Assembly (NCBI GenBank): GCA_018398805.1
Contig: JAGFBZ010000714.1
Span: 248,001-312,000, forward strand
Length of the DNA: 64,000 bases
Direction of reading: 5' to 3'
From: Hirundichthys speculiger
Taxonomy: Eukaryota > Chordata > Actinopteri > Beloniformes > Exocoetidae
The position numbers and the translations under genes were made by a program. Position 1 is the first letter of the stretch. The number at the start of each line of letters is the position of its first letter. Below, piece after piece: positions 37,573 to 48,500 of the stretch. The notes under the pieces are model-generated. The model did not search any database, had not been told where the DNA came from, and worked only from the letters and a program-made list of their open reading frames with translations.

Positions 37573-37752
37573 TCTACATTTACATTCATGGTTAGTGCCA
37601 TTGTCTAGTAAAACCATCTAGTATGTATATGCAATTTAATCTTATAGCAGACTTTTTTTTTGTGGGAGTGTCTACATTTACATTCATGGTTAGTGCCATT
37701 GTCCAGTAAAACCATCTAGTATGTATATAGCGGACTTTTTTTTGTGGGAGTG
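37573..37752. repeat. Tandem duplication, two copies of about 80-98 bp
   Basis: Copy 1 (37573-37670) and copy 2 (37671-37752) both run TCTACATTTACATTCATGGT ... AAAACCATCTAGTATGTATA ... ACTTTTTTTTTGTGGGAGTG. Copy 2 lacks 16 bases in the middle and has only a few substitutions. The array adjoins the probable 3' end of the LINE remnant on the - strand. Confidence 0.9.
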
Positions 37753-39370
37753 TGAAGGGTGAATGTGTGCTTCACCAGTCCTCTCTGGCAGTAAATTCTA
37801 ACATCTTTATTAATAACTTAAATCCTGATTTTGTCAGAGAGGACGAAAAAACACCAGCAGTAAAACATTTAAAGACAAGACAATTAAAGAGACACGACAG
37901 TGAGGGTGTGGTGTGTGCTGGGTTGTGAAGTGTGAGGGGTGTTGTGTAGTGCATTGTGTTGTGACAATGAACAAACTCAAAATATAATATGTAAGAAGCA
38001 GAAACTACTAACAAGAAGACTGGATGAACACCTTCTATCAAGCTATAGACTTGTATATGGAAAATTGATGTAAACATTATCGATTGAGGGAAACCAGGGG
38101 GACGCGACCCCCCCAGGAGAGCCGAGACAGCCACCACCCACTGCCCGCCACCCACCCACAGCACAGCAGCGTGGACAAACAGGGGAAGCAGCCCGCACCA
38201 GAGGGCCACACCAGGAAGGCCGCACAGCACCCCCCAACACCACCACGCACCAGCCCACAGCAAGCCAACACCCCCCACACACACCCAGGACACCCAGGAC
38301 CCGCCTCAGGAGCCACACCGGGCATCCAGCCCACCAGCTGGGTGTATCTGTGTGTAAGCTGAGGGCATTAAAATCGACTTGGGGTGCAGAGGGTGGATGG
38401 TCCCCCTGCACCCCGGCTTCTAATTCACTATTTTGTATGTTATGTATTTGTGACGGGGGGAGGTCGGAGGGCAAGCACGTCCTTGGGCAAAGGGGTCCCT
38501 CCCCCACCCCCAGGAAACCGGGGCAGCCAACGGGGCCCCGCCATGGGGCACACCCCTGCCCCAAAAGGGCCACCACCACCGAGGCCCCCCAACGCCTGCC
38601 CGGGGCCCAAGCACACCACAGCCGAGGAACCAGACACCCACCGCGACCCCACGAGGAGGCCCCAGGCAGAGAGATGCGCCGGCCGCCACAAACCGGATGC
38701 AACACGGCGAGGGGAGATACCCCACCTTCGCCCCCGCACCACCCCCCAGGCATGGGCCACCCCCCGTCGCCCACCACCGCCGCCGCCCTGCAGGGAAGCA
38801 GCACACAGGAGGCAGCAACCACCCCCGACCTACCCGGGGAAAACCTGCCACCCAAGCCCCCACCCCAACCCAGGCCCTGCCCCACTCCTCCCCCCACCCC
38901 ATCCCACCACCAGCGGTGGTGGGATGGGGTGGGGGTGGCAAGCACCACCGCCATCCAGCAGCACAGGTAGACCGCAAGTCAAGGAATTACATAATGTGCA
39001 GTCACAGATCATTTTAGGGACACTTTATGTTATAGATGTAAAGATCAACTCACTTTGTCCCAAATTTGATCAAAACTCATTTTGATTTTTTTATTGTGGC
39101 TGACAGTTTTTCCATTGCAATGAAGTCGATTAACACATTTTTCCAGAGAGTAATATTAATTGAGTTTTTTATTTTCCAATTTACAAGGATTGTTTTGTGG
39201 CAATGATTAAGGCGATAAAGAGAGAGTGTCTTTAAAGTCCATTTAAAACATTTTTCCCCAGTAAAGTGCACTCTGTAGATAATTTTATATTGTATGACTT
39301 GTAAATTTGCATTAGCAGCCGAATATAATATATTTTTACAAGTTTGGGGCCAGAATTCTTGATAAATTGG
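37753..39370 (-). mobile_element. LINE remnant (Tx1/L1-type) with GC-rich 3' region
   Basis: On the - strand, 39370-39080 encodes FPIYQEFWPQTCKNIL, NANLQVIQYKIIYRVHFTGE and LWKNVLIDFI-type sequence. I recognise this pattern as the C-terminal part of ORF2 in teleost Tx1/L1-like elements. Downstream on the same strand comes a very GC-rich stretch (about 38970-38090) and then an AT-rich tail near 37760. The long proline- or glycine-rich open frames on both strands across 38000-38970 are products of base composition, not genes. The family assignment is from memory of motifs and needs a database check. Confidence 0.5.
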
Positions 39371-39487
39371 AAATAGCCGTAAAGAAGGTATGACAGAGCA
39401 GGAGATCTCAAAACAAAGAGGGTTTATTGTATAAAAACACAAAAGTCCAAATCCAAAATGCAAAAATCCAAATACGAAAAACTTAAG

Positions 39488-39564
39488 GCAGCTGTCTGAC
39501 TGGACCTATCAATAATGATATCTCCGTGCAAATGAAGGAGATCATCATTAGTCTGAAAACACAA
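39488..39564 (+). repeat. Dispersed repeat, copy A of an inverted pair
   Basis: The sequence from GCAGCTGTCTGACTGGACCT through ATCATCATTAGTCTGAAAAC matches the reverse complement of 45525-45601 at roughly nine positions in ten, with a one-base gap. The two copies face each other across about 6 kb that includes pla2r1 exon 1. The parent element is unknown. Confidence 0.85.
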
Positions 39565-40530
39565 CATACTTAACTTAACTTAAATCCCAGGGAGATGACG
39601 AGAGGAGAATTTGCAGGACTGCAAACATGTAACGCAACTAATGGACCCACTGAGGACAGGGGAAAATGACAAGACTTAAATACACAAGGGATCAAACGAG
39701 AGGCAAGTGCAGGGAATCAGGGTAACAAGAGGAAGGAAGCAAAGCAGAAAACAATGAAGACAAGACAGACCTTTCAAAGTAAAATATGAAGCCACTAAAG
39801 ACAGGGAGAGATGCCAACTTGACAAACACAAAGGCCCATAAACACTGGCTATTATTACTGGGCTGTTCTCTATTGTGATTTTAATAATTATAAATTGTCC
39901 TTCAGTGTCCGTGATTGTGTCATTATGAGTGAACGAAAACTTTTTTTGTGGATTAAAATTGCTTGTCCCCCCCTTTGTCTTGAATTGAAATTGGCCATAA
40001 AAACATGGCTGAATTGGGAAGTTTTTAATGTTTGATGATCTGATTTAGAAACATGCTTTTCTTGTAATAGACAAATATCAGCTTGTGAATTTGTTTATAT
40101 GGTCAAATATTTTAGTTTAAATTTGGCACTTTAACATGGATGTCAACAGGGATTTGCTTTGTATTGATTCCTGGGTGAGCAGAAGCTAAACCAGCCAAGC
40201 TAAAAACAGCTAAATAGTGGATGTGTTCCAGCCAGCTTCCCAGCCCTGCCGGTCCCACCTCTTTGAAGCATGGTGCTGAGCGGTTTAAGAAAAAAATGGG
40301 TCTGAAATGCTTTCTGCACAAACATGTTGACCACGTGAGTGGATGCTGTGTCAAGTATTTACAGTCAATGGTTCCAGCCAGCTTCTCAGCTTTGCTCTTT
40401 CCACCTACTTGCACCTTGGCGCAACACAGTATGAGGAAAAAGAGGCTTCAAAAGGTGGCTGACATCACTGGTGCTTTGTCCAGTTCTTCTTATACAGCCT
40501 TTGGTCTCCCAGCAATGGCTTGGAGACATG
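39565..40530. other. Intergenic, nothing recognised
   Basis: No gene or named element. CAGCCAGCTTC occurs twice in similar context (40229 and 40376), hinting at a degenerate local duplication. Short open stretches here have no family likeness. Confidence 0.4.
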
Positions 40531-40534
40531 GGCG

Positions 40535-41440
40535 TAACCACGCATTCTTTGGGGGGGTCGTGTCCCCCCCTATACTGGGAAAATACCAATCTGTCCCCCG
40601 CAATATTACGTGTAAATATGTTAAATATTTCCTACTTTTATTAAATCTGACTCAACAGTCCATCTCTTGTTATTTCCGAATATTTACCTATCAATTTATT
40701 TCCGTTTATAAGGATACACTAAAGTGTGTGACCACCCCCTCCCAATTGTACATTTGTTTGCGCCCATTTAACGCCTCTCGGTTTGAAGCGCCGGCTCCGA
40801 CAGAGGAAACAATAAAGCGTTGAATGTGAAAGAAAGGAGGGAGCAATGTCTTTACTCCAAAAAGCAGAACAAACAGGACATACGAAGTTTTTTTTCAGAC
40901 AGTAAGCAACTAGATAGCTAAAGAGGAGTGATGTTGTCATACTGAGTGTGTTAATTTTTAAATTAATTTGAAATATTTAACTTGTTAAAAAGGTCTCAGT
41001 TTGTTAGTTGAGCTAGCTAGCTTGAAGTAAAGAGACTGTATCATATGATATGATGTGTCTTCTGTGTGTGCTGCTGTTTTCTCTCTCCGTGTGTATGTGT
41101 GTGTGTAACGCTAGTAATACAAGCAGAATATTCAACGTATCAAATTAAAAAGATCCGCAGGGTCAGTTATTGTTCTTCTGGTACAATAATAATATCTGGT
41201 CATAATGCAGGCAGCACAGAGAGACAGGGAGAGGGATGCTGTAAGGTAATGTAGCATCAATATTTTACATTTAATTCTTTATACAAGTCTATGATTTCAT
41301 TCACATTAAACGTTCCAGTGTAAATGTGCAGACTTTCATTTTGAGACAAATCAACAAAATACAAATTAACTTGGAATTAAAAGTCCATCATGTGCTCATT
41401 TGGGCCCCCTCAATGTCTATACCATGCTTACGCCCTTGCA
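40535..41440. mobile_element. Candidate DNA transposon with GGGCGTAA-type ends
   Basis: The left end reads GGGCGTAACCACGCATTC and the right end, in reverse, GGGCGTAAGCATGGTATAG, so short terminal inverted repeats bound about 900 bp. I could not find a convincing target-site duplication or transposase, so the superfamily is open. Confidence 0.4.
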
Positions 41441-41509
41441 ATAAAGTACGTAATAAACGATAAGACGTGAAATAAAATCAACAGAAACCATTGTAGTTTC
41501 GTGCTCTTA

Positions 41510-41524
41510 CCACAAGAGGGCAGT
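41510..41524 (+). promoter_or_regulatory. CTCF-like motif upstream of pla2r1
   Basis: CCACAAGAGGGCAGT matches the CTCF core consensus at every conserved position. It sits about 0.75 kb before the pla2r1 start codon, in the same orientation as the 17694 match. Motif evidence only. Confidence 0.5.
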
Positions 41525-42039
41525 CTGGAGAGGTGTCAGCTAGCGTCTTCAACAAATCTTTGAGCTGGCCACACTTAAGGACTGAGTCCAGACAAGCGAC
41601 CATTGACAGCTCACTGATATTCTCTCGACCAGGCAGCAAACTGGAAAATCGGGCTTAAAATGCTGTCATTTGAAACGACCTCAGGGTTAGATATTTTTGA
41701 ATATTTCAAGAACATTCTCTGAGTAAATCAGAACGCCTCAGAAGGAACTATCAAGGGATGTTCTGTAAACCAAAAAACAACGTTCTCATGAGGTTGTTTG
41801 GCCTTTGATGAATGGGTAGTTTTCTTTCACTGCTTCAAAATCTTTATTTGAAGAAATCTTTATCTTTTCTGGCCTATGCAGAAGTTATCAAGGGACTTTG
41901 AGAACCAATGTTTCAAATTGTTCCCTAAAGGTTCCCTTGATGTTAGAGGTCCTTCAGTTCATTTCCTAGATTGTTTTCTCTCTGTGTTTGTGTTTGTTTG
42001 TGGACTCCCTCTGGTTTCAGTCTAAATGCAGTTCTCTAG

Positions 42040-42267
42040 CTCTCACCCAGTGGAAACAGAGCAGAGCGGCAGGAATGCGGCTCTCACCGGCGGACAGCAG
42101 CAGCTCCTCCGTCAGACGTGACGTCGCCGATTCCCCGCTGAAAAACTAAAACTACTAAACTTTTTCTATGAGAGAAAGACGAGCCAGAATTATCCTGTCT
42201 CTCTCTTTGACCGGGAGTCTTGGTATGTGCGGACGCTTGCTGCTCGACGCTTCATCACCCCGTCGAA
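42040..42267 (+). promoter_or_regulatory. pla2r1: Probable pla2r1 promoter and 5'UTR
   Basis: CpG content rises just before the pla2r1 start. TGACGTCG at 42119-42126 is a near-consensus CRE/ATF site. No TATA box is obvious, in keeping with a CpG-type promoter. ATGs at 42168 and 42225 share one frame that is not the pla2r1 frame, so 42268 is the first ATG in frame; these could act as an upstream ORF if transcription starts early. Confidence 0.45.
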
Positions 42268-42412
42268 ATGTTAAAGCTCTTTTACAGTCGCGGCTCCGTG
42301 GCTGCCGTGGCGGGGATTTTTTGTGCTACTGTGTTGTTTGCGAAAAGCTGCGTGTGTGTCACCGACGAGGACGACGAGGTCCTGGAAAAGAAACAGCTTC
42401 AGGAGTTTTACA
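42268..42412 (+). other. pla2r1: pla2r1 exon 1: signal peptide and mature N-terminus
   Basis: Encodes MLKLFYSRGSVAAVAGIFCA, more hydrophobic residues to about Ala28, then an acidic mature start (TDEDDEVLEKKQLQEFY). The last codon is split (A|GA, Arg) with exon 2 after a 5.1-kb intron. QLQEFYRKGVFILES corresponds to the EWQDKGIFVIQSE region of mammalian PLA2R1. Confidence 0.88.
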
Positions 42413-45208
42413 GTAAGTTACGAGTCGTCTGGCTGCAGCTGCTATCCTCCACCTTTTAACGGTAAATGAAATGCTGCACAGTGAATCCACGAGGCGTTTG
42501 GGTTAATGTATATCTGTGTTGTAACCTGGCAGAGAATTGTAAAGCTGCACGTTGTGGTCGCCTGTGTTGGAAAGAAAATAGAAGAGACTTAAACTAAACT
42601 ACTTTGAAGTCTCGGTGTTTCCTGTGGTGGCCCCTGGATCACAGCAGCACCAAGCTCACATTACCAACAGTATGCTTTGTTTGGGTCTTGTTATCTACCA
42701 GACAAAGCTTAAAAACACACAAGTACATTTTTTGAATGTTGACATAAGAAACTACACATTAGAGAGAGACACACAGCCCGGTCCAGAGGTTTTTGATGTG
42801 GACAGTGACTTTTTGATTATTGGCTGTACACACCAGTAATTACAGCTTTTTTTAAATAGCCTTAAAATTGCCCCATAATTTTTAATACTTGAACAAAAAT
42901 CCTTTGCAGTCAGTCCATTGAAAGCACCATATTCTTTCCTGGAGAGGCTTTTATGGGCCTTCACTGCAGCCATCTTCGGTTGTTGAATGTTTGTGGGCCC
43001 TTCGCCCTTCAGTTTTGTCTGCAGTATCTGAAAAGCAAGCTTGGTTGGACTGAGAGATCAGGTAAGTCTCTTGGCTGTTGAAGAATTTAACATTTCTTTT
43101 CCTTCAGAAAGTGAGCTGCTTCCTCTGTATGTTTAGGGTCACTATCCATCTTGTGCTGTGAAGTGCCATCCTGTAGGTTTTGTAGCATTTAGGTGAGTGG
43201 TTGCAGAGATTGTAGTCCCATCCACCCCAGAATTCATCTTGCTGCTTCTGTCAGCAGTCACATCATCAGTAAACACCAGTGAGCCCATTCAGTTGGCAGC
43301 CATACATGCCCGTACCATAACACTGCCCCTACCATGTTTGACACATCATGTGGTATACCTTGGGTCATGCATTCTAAAATTTCCTTCCCCATATTTTTCT
43401 CTTCCTGTCAGTCATACACATTTATCTTGCTTTCATCTGGCCAATGGATCTGATTTAAGAACTAGGGAGGCTTTTGGGGGGGTTTTCTAACAAAGTTTTT
43501 AACATTACCAGTGGTTTGCACTATTTTATAAACCCTCTGTATTTACATCTATAAAAATTAAAGCGAGCATTCCTATTTATCCATGGTAAGTTCGCCCATC
43601 CATCCATCATCTATGCCTGTTTAATCCTCTGCAGGGTCACGGGGATCTGCTGGAGCCTATCCCAGCTCTCTTCGGGTGAAAGGCAGGGGTACACCCTGGA
43701 CAGGTCACCAGTCCATTGCAGGGCCCTCGTCCATCTCAGTTATTTTGATTTTCTTTTCTTTAATTCTGTTATTACTTTCCCCACTGTTGTGTTCATGTGT
43801 GTGTTGTTCATGCTGCGATCACTGGTCCTCTATAAACATGCTAGTGCATGTGTAGTCCCATGACTTCTCCTAATCCAGTCCGCAACACAGACAAGAATGG
43901 AGAAGAATACAGATAAAACTAATTAACGTCAACAGCTTGCACCAAAGATTTTTTTTTTTTTTTTTGTAGTGAAACATCAGTGATGGACCTGAAGATCATT
44001 GGGCGTTTTGGGCCTCTCGAACGTCAGAGACCCTCTCTCAGGCGGCCCAGCTGAGGTTCATGACGCCTCAGCTTGTGCCCCAGCAGGATTCCACGGATCG
44101 GCTCTCTTTATCCAGAGCCACCTAGAGGCTTTCTCTGCTGCCTCTGTGTTGTTATGGATGGCTCTTCTCCTTTGCTCTCCTGTGATGCCCAGTACAGTGT
44201 AGGCCCTGCAGGGAAAAATGTTGTGTCCATCATTTGGACACATTTTGGGACACACTGTGGGAGGGAGCTGGAGTACCGGAGAAAACCCGCGCAAGCACGG
44301 GGAAAACATGCAAACTCCACACAGAAAGGCCTTGTCCGAAATAGCAATCAATATTTTTTCTAAGTTGTTTTATTCCTTTTCATCTCAGTACTTATTGTTT
44401 GACATTAAACAACTATTTCATAAGAAATTTTCATTTCAAGCAATGTGCCTTGGTTGGAGTTGTTCAACACATTCATTAAATGACCACAAATAGTTCATCT
44501 GTGAACTTATTTTCCTTCTGTTGATATTGTAAAGGAGTTTTTCTTAAAAGAAAGAATTTTCAGATCATCCACTTCATTTGTCTTTCATGGTCTTTGAGGC
44601 CTTTTCATGTTGTTCACCTAACCAATGCTCTTTCTAAGACTGCACCAAACTGCTGATTTCTGCAGCACCATCCCTTTTTTGCCATCCCTCTTACTGATGT
44701 GTGTATACATACATCAGTGTTTCCGCTAGAAAAAATTGGCACCGGACAATGTGACCGGCAGGTTTTCAATTTACCGGACAAATGTTTGAAATTCCGGTCA
44801 CATAGGCTATATGAATTTACTGAGGTTAAAAATAAATCATATGCAGTAGTACGATATCAATGCAAGTCATTTAATAGTATTTTTATTGAAAAACAGGCTA
44901 TTTCAAATAAAATAAGTCCCGTCAATTGACTCACGAGCATAATTTCAAAAAATAAATATTTTCGGCGGGAGCCACAGCATCATCTGTGGTAGTCTCCATC
45001 TCTTCAGATAGCCTTTTAGAGTTAGACTCATCATCACCCTCACTATTAGAGCTTTTTCGTTTTAGAAAATAGCTTTTGAGATTCGCCTGTTTCGCCATGT
45101 CAAAGACCTCTCTGTTGTGGTGCGCGGTTTGTTAGATTTAATGAAACAAATGCGACAAGTTTCGTTCCGCGCAGAAAAAAAGTTTCGTTCCACATATAGG
45201 CTACATTC

Positions 45209-45242
<34 letters not shown>

Positions 45243-45438
45243 TACTCATTCTTAAAAAAAGTATATGTTTTTTCATAAAATGATGTGGAAATTACCCATT
45301 TTATTACAACTGAAATTGTACTTGGGAGGAGTATTTTCACCAGACATTTTGACCGGAGAGATGATAAAATACCGGACTTCGGCATATTTTACCGGACAAA
45401 GTCCGGCAATTACCGGACAACGGAAACCCTGACATACA

Positions 45439-45506
<68 letters not shown>

Positions 45507-48500
45507 TAGATATATATATATGTGTGTGTTTTGAGACTAATGATGATCTCCCTTCATTTGCACAGAGATCTCATTATTGATAGGTCCAGTCAGACAGCTG
45601 CTTAATACCAACTCAATACCTGGTATCAACTCCAGATCTTTTATCTGCTTCATTTGTCTTGAAATAACAATGGGATGGACCACGACCAGGCAATTAATGT
45701 ATTGTCAGTAAGTTCTCTAAATACTTTTGAGCTCCTGAAAATGGAGGCACTTTGATTAAATTGTCTATAATTCTCAAAAGGTAAATGTTATATATTTTTT
45801 TAAACCACCTAAAGTTGAATATCTACTCCATGACGTTTTAAATCCATTATGGTTGTGTATACAGGTAAAGCCTTAAAAGAAACTCTGGGTCTAGTTACGT
45901 ATTTACGTAAATTGTCATTTTGCTGCCAGTAAAATATTTCAAAGATATTGAGTAAAGGTCAGTGAAAGAATGAAATCTTGTCATGTACTCTTAACTGCGG
46001 TAATTAGGTTGTCTGGTAGCAGGTCAGTAAAAACGAGAGATTGTTTCTTAGAATAAAGGATGGGGAGGAATTCACCATGTAAAAACGTTGCAGTCAAACA
46101 GTTCAATGAATGAAGAGATCTTTAATTTTGAAAGTACAAAGATTCCATCATTAGATGATTTCAAGATCTATAGTTTATGATAAGATATTTTGGGACTCCT
46201 GATAAACGTGGCTCTGTAGTTAAAACAAGCAGGTGCTCTCCCTGCAGTTTGGCCTCATCACTCACTGAAAACATTTTTGAAATGAAATTATGACTAAAAA
46301 AAAGGCCAAGGCCAAAAATCAGACAAGGTCAAACTTTTTCTTTGTATCTCCTACTGGCCACAGTTAAATAGCTGTATAAATTTTGCAGTAAATGAGTCTA
46401 TCCTTTGCTCACAGCACAAAAAAATCAGTTCATCCTCCTCCATCTCTGGCACCCATTTACATGAATTTCTCAAGTAATCTTGCATAACTGTTCTCTTGTC
46501 TTGTCCTCTTAGGGCCAATTCCAATTCCTCTCTTAACCCTCAATCTCAACCCTCGCCCTTAACCCTCAATTTTTGGCCCTGAATCTTAACCCTCGAAGTG
46601 TAAGGGCTATCTTGTGACTTAGAAATGGGACACCCCTCGAGTGCAGTTACGTCATCAGACTGAAACGTATCAGAGCCCGTGTTGTCTCTGTATTTCCTGA
46701 AATGACACAGGGATAACATTGAAAAGAGCGCTGTATATTCTCTAAATAATATTAGCAAATAACACAATAGAGGATACATTATTCAGTCCATCGTCGCTAC
46801 ACAACAAGGTATACAAGTAACGTGAAGCCGCCTGGGACCGCCGACGGGACCCGTACCGCTGACGGGACCGGGACCGCTGACGGGACCGTTACGGCGGAAC
46901 GGGACCACCGACGAGTACAAGTAACGTGAAGCCGACCTGGACCGCTGACGGGACCGCTGACGGGACCGAGACCGCCACGGACGGCGGACCGGTCCCGTCG
47001 GCGGTCCAGGTCGGCTTCACGTTACTTTGTTGTGTAGCGACGGAGGACTGAATAATGTACCGGGACCACCGACGAGTACAACGTGAAGCCGACGGGACCG
47101 CCGGTCCGGCAGCAAACATCGTAAAGTAAAAAAATAAATGTTACCCAACAACGATGTTAATCCATGAAAAAAATCTCAAACAAACACAATAAAATGGTTT
47201 CGTAACATTTATATCTTTAAGATATACGAAGATACTTACGTTTGTAGCTAGCTTCTGGATAGCCCTTACTTCCAAGGGTGGTGTCGGAAAATCTCAATTT
47301 TGAGGGCGATACAGCCCTCAAACTCGTCCCTCAACTTGATGTCCCTTAGAATTGGGACACCACTTGCCTTTAGCGGGAACGCGCATTTTTGAGATTGAGG
47401 GTTGAGATTGAGGGTTAAGGGAGGAATTGGAATTCACCCTTAGTCTGCATCTCTCCCGTCTTGTACCCATCATCTCTCACCTGTTTTTCTCCAGGAAAGG
47501 GTGTGTTTATCCTGGAGAGCCTGCCGCTGAAACGCTGCATCACAGTAGACCGCTCCAACCTGGTGCTGGAGGACTGCGAGCGCCCCACTCGCCGCATGTT
47601 ATGGAAGTGGGTCTCTCATCACCGCCTCTTCAATTTGGGCACCAGCATGTGCCTGGGCCTCAACATTTCAGACACAACGCAGCCCCTCGGCATGTTTGAG
47701 TGTGACATGGCCCACCCTGTGCTGTGGTGGCGTTGCCGTGGGAACATGCTGTATGGGGCTTCCCAGTGGAAAGTGACAGTGGCTGGACGTTTGGTGGTGG
47801 TCAAAAAAAACATTTACAAGGAGTGGAAAAGGTACAACACTCCAAAAGAGGGCCCCTGCTCACATCCATATGAAGGTGAACACCTAAATTACCCTGTATG
47901 GCTTCTTTATCAAAAATGCACATTTCCACTGAGCAGTATAGAGCAGTTTGGGTCGGTACAGAAAAATGTATGTACCGTTGATTAGTGTTTTAATGCAGAG
48001 ATGGCAGCGTGCAGTGATGGTCATTAGATAAACCAGGACGTTCGGATCGGTCGGGTTTCAGAAGACAGTCGAGGACTCTCTGAAAAAATGTAAGAAGCTC
48101 TAGAGCAAGTTTAGAAAAATGAAAGATCACAAACAGAAGTAAATGGAGGTTGGTTTGATTTGAAGGATGCCATCTATGACCACAGACCAGTGGGTTTAGG
48201 AAGAGAGCCATCGATATAGGCACCTCTTTGCTGGAGACAATGATGAAAACTGGCTGTAAGATTCTCGTTGATGAAGTGTAGTTTCACTAGTCATTCACTC
48301 TGTGAAGCTATTTACTCTGTGTGTTCTGGATTTATCGTAAAAGTTGTTTTTCCTGTTTTAATTATTGATGTAATTATTATATTGACTGAAGACTGTTGTG
48401 TAGGTGTGATCTCATGCTGTAATGTGGCAGGTGTATCTATAGTCATCCAGCCTGCACACCTGGCAGAGGAAAAACAAGTTAGGTCAGGGCTTAGCGTTCC

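Larger units (their letters stand above)
42413..47494. other. pla2r1: First pla2r1 intron, dense in mobile elements
   Basis: Contains a Tc1 transposase remnant (42880-43460), an L2 LINE tail split by another LINE piece (43595-44335), an hAT element with exact 8-bp target duplication (44715-45431), a TA/GATA microsatellite (45441-45520), repeat copy B (45525-45601) and a MITE with a CpG-rich core (46512-47439). The intron ends 55 bp after the MITE. I see no exon in it. Confidence 0.75.

Noticed and set aside
38043..38970. Long overlapping open frames of 85-303 codons on both strands, proline-, glycine- or tryptophan-rich
   Set aside because: They arise from a GC-rich stretch where stop codons are rare in all frames, next to LINE coding remnants. 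They have no domain, splice context or start-site support.
40221..40823. 200-codon + strand open frame (MCSSQLPSPAGPTSLKHG...)
   Set aside because: It runs across the left end of a candidate DNA transposon and has no recognisable domain or flanking exons.
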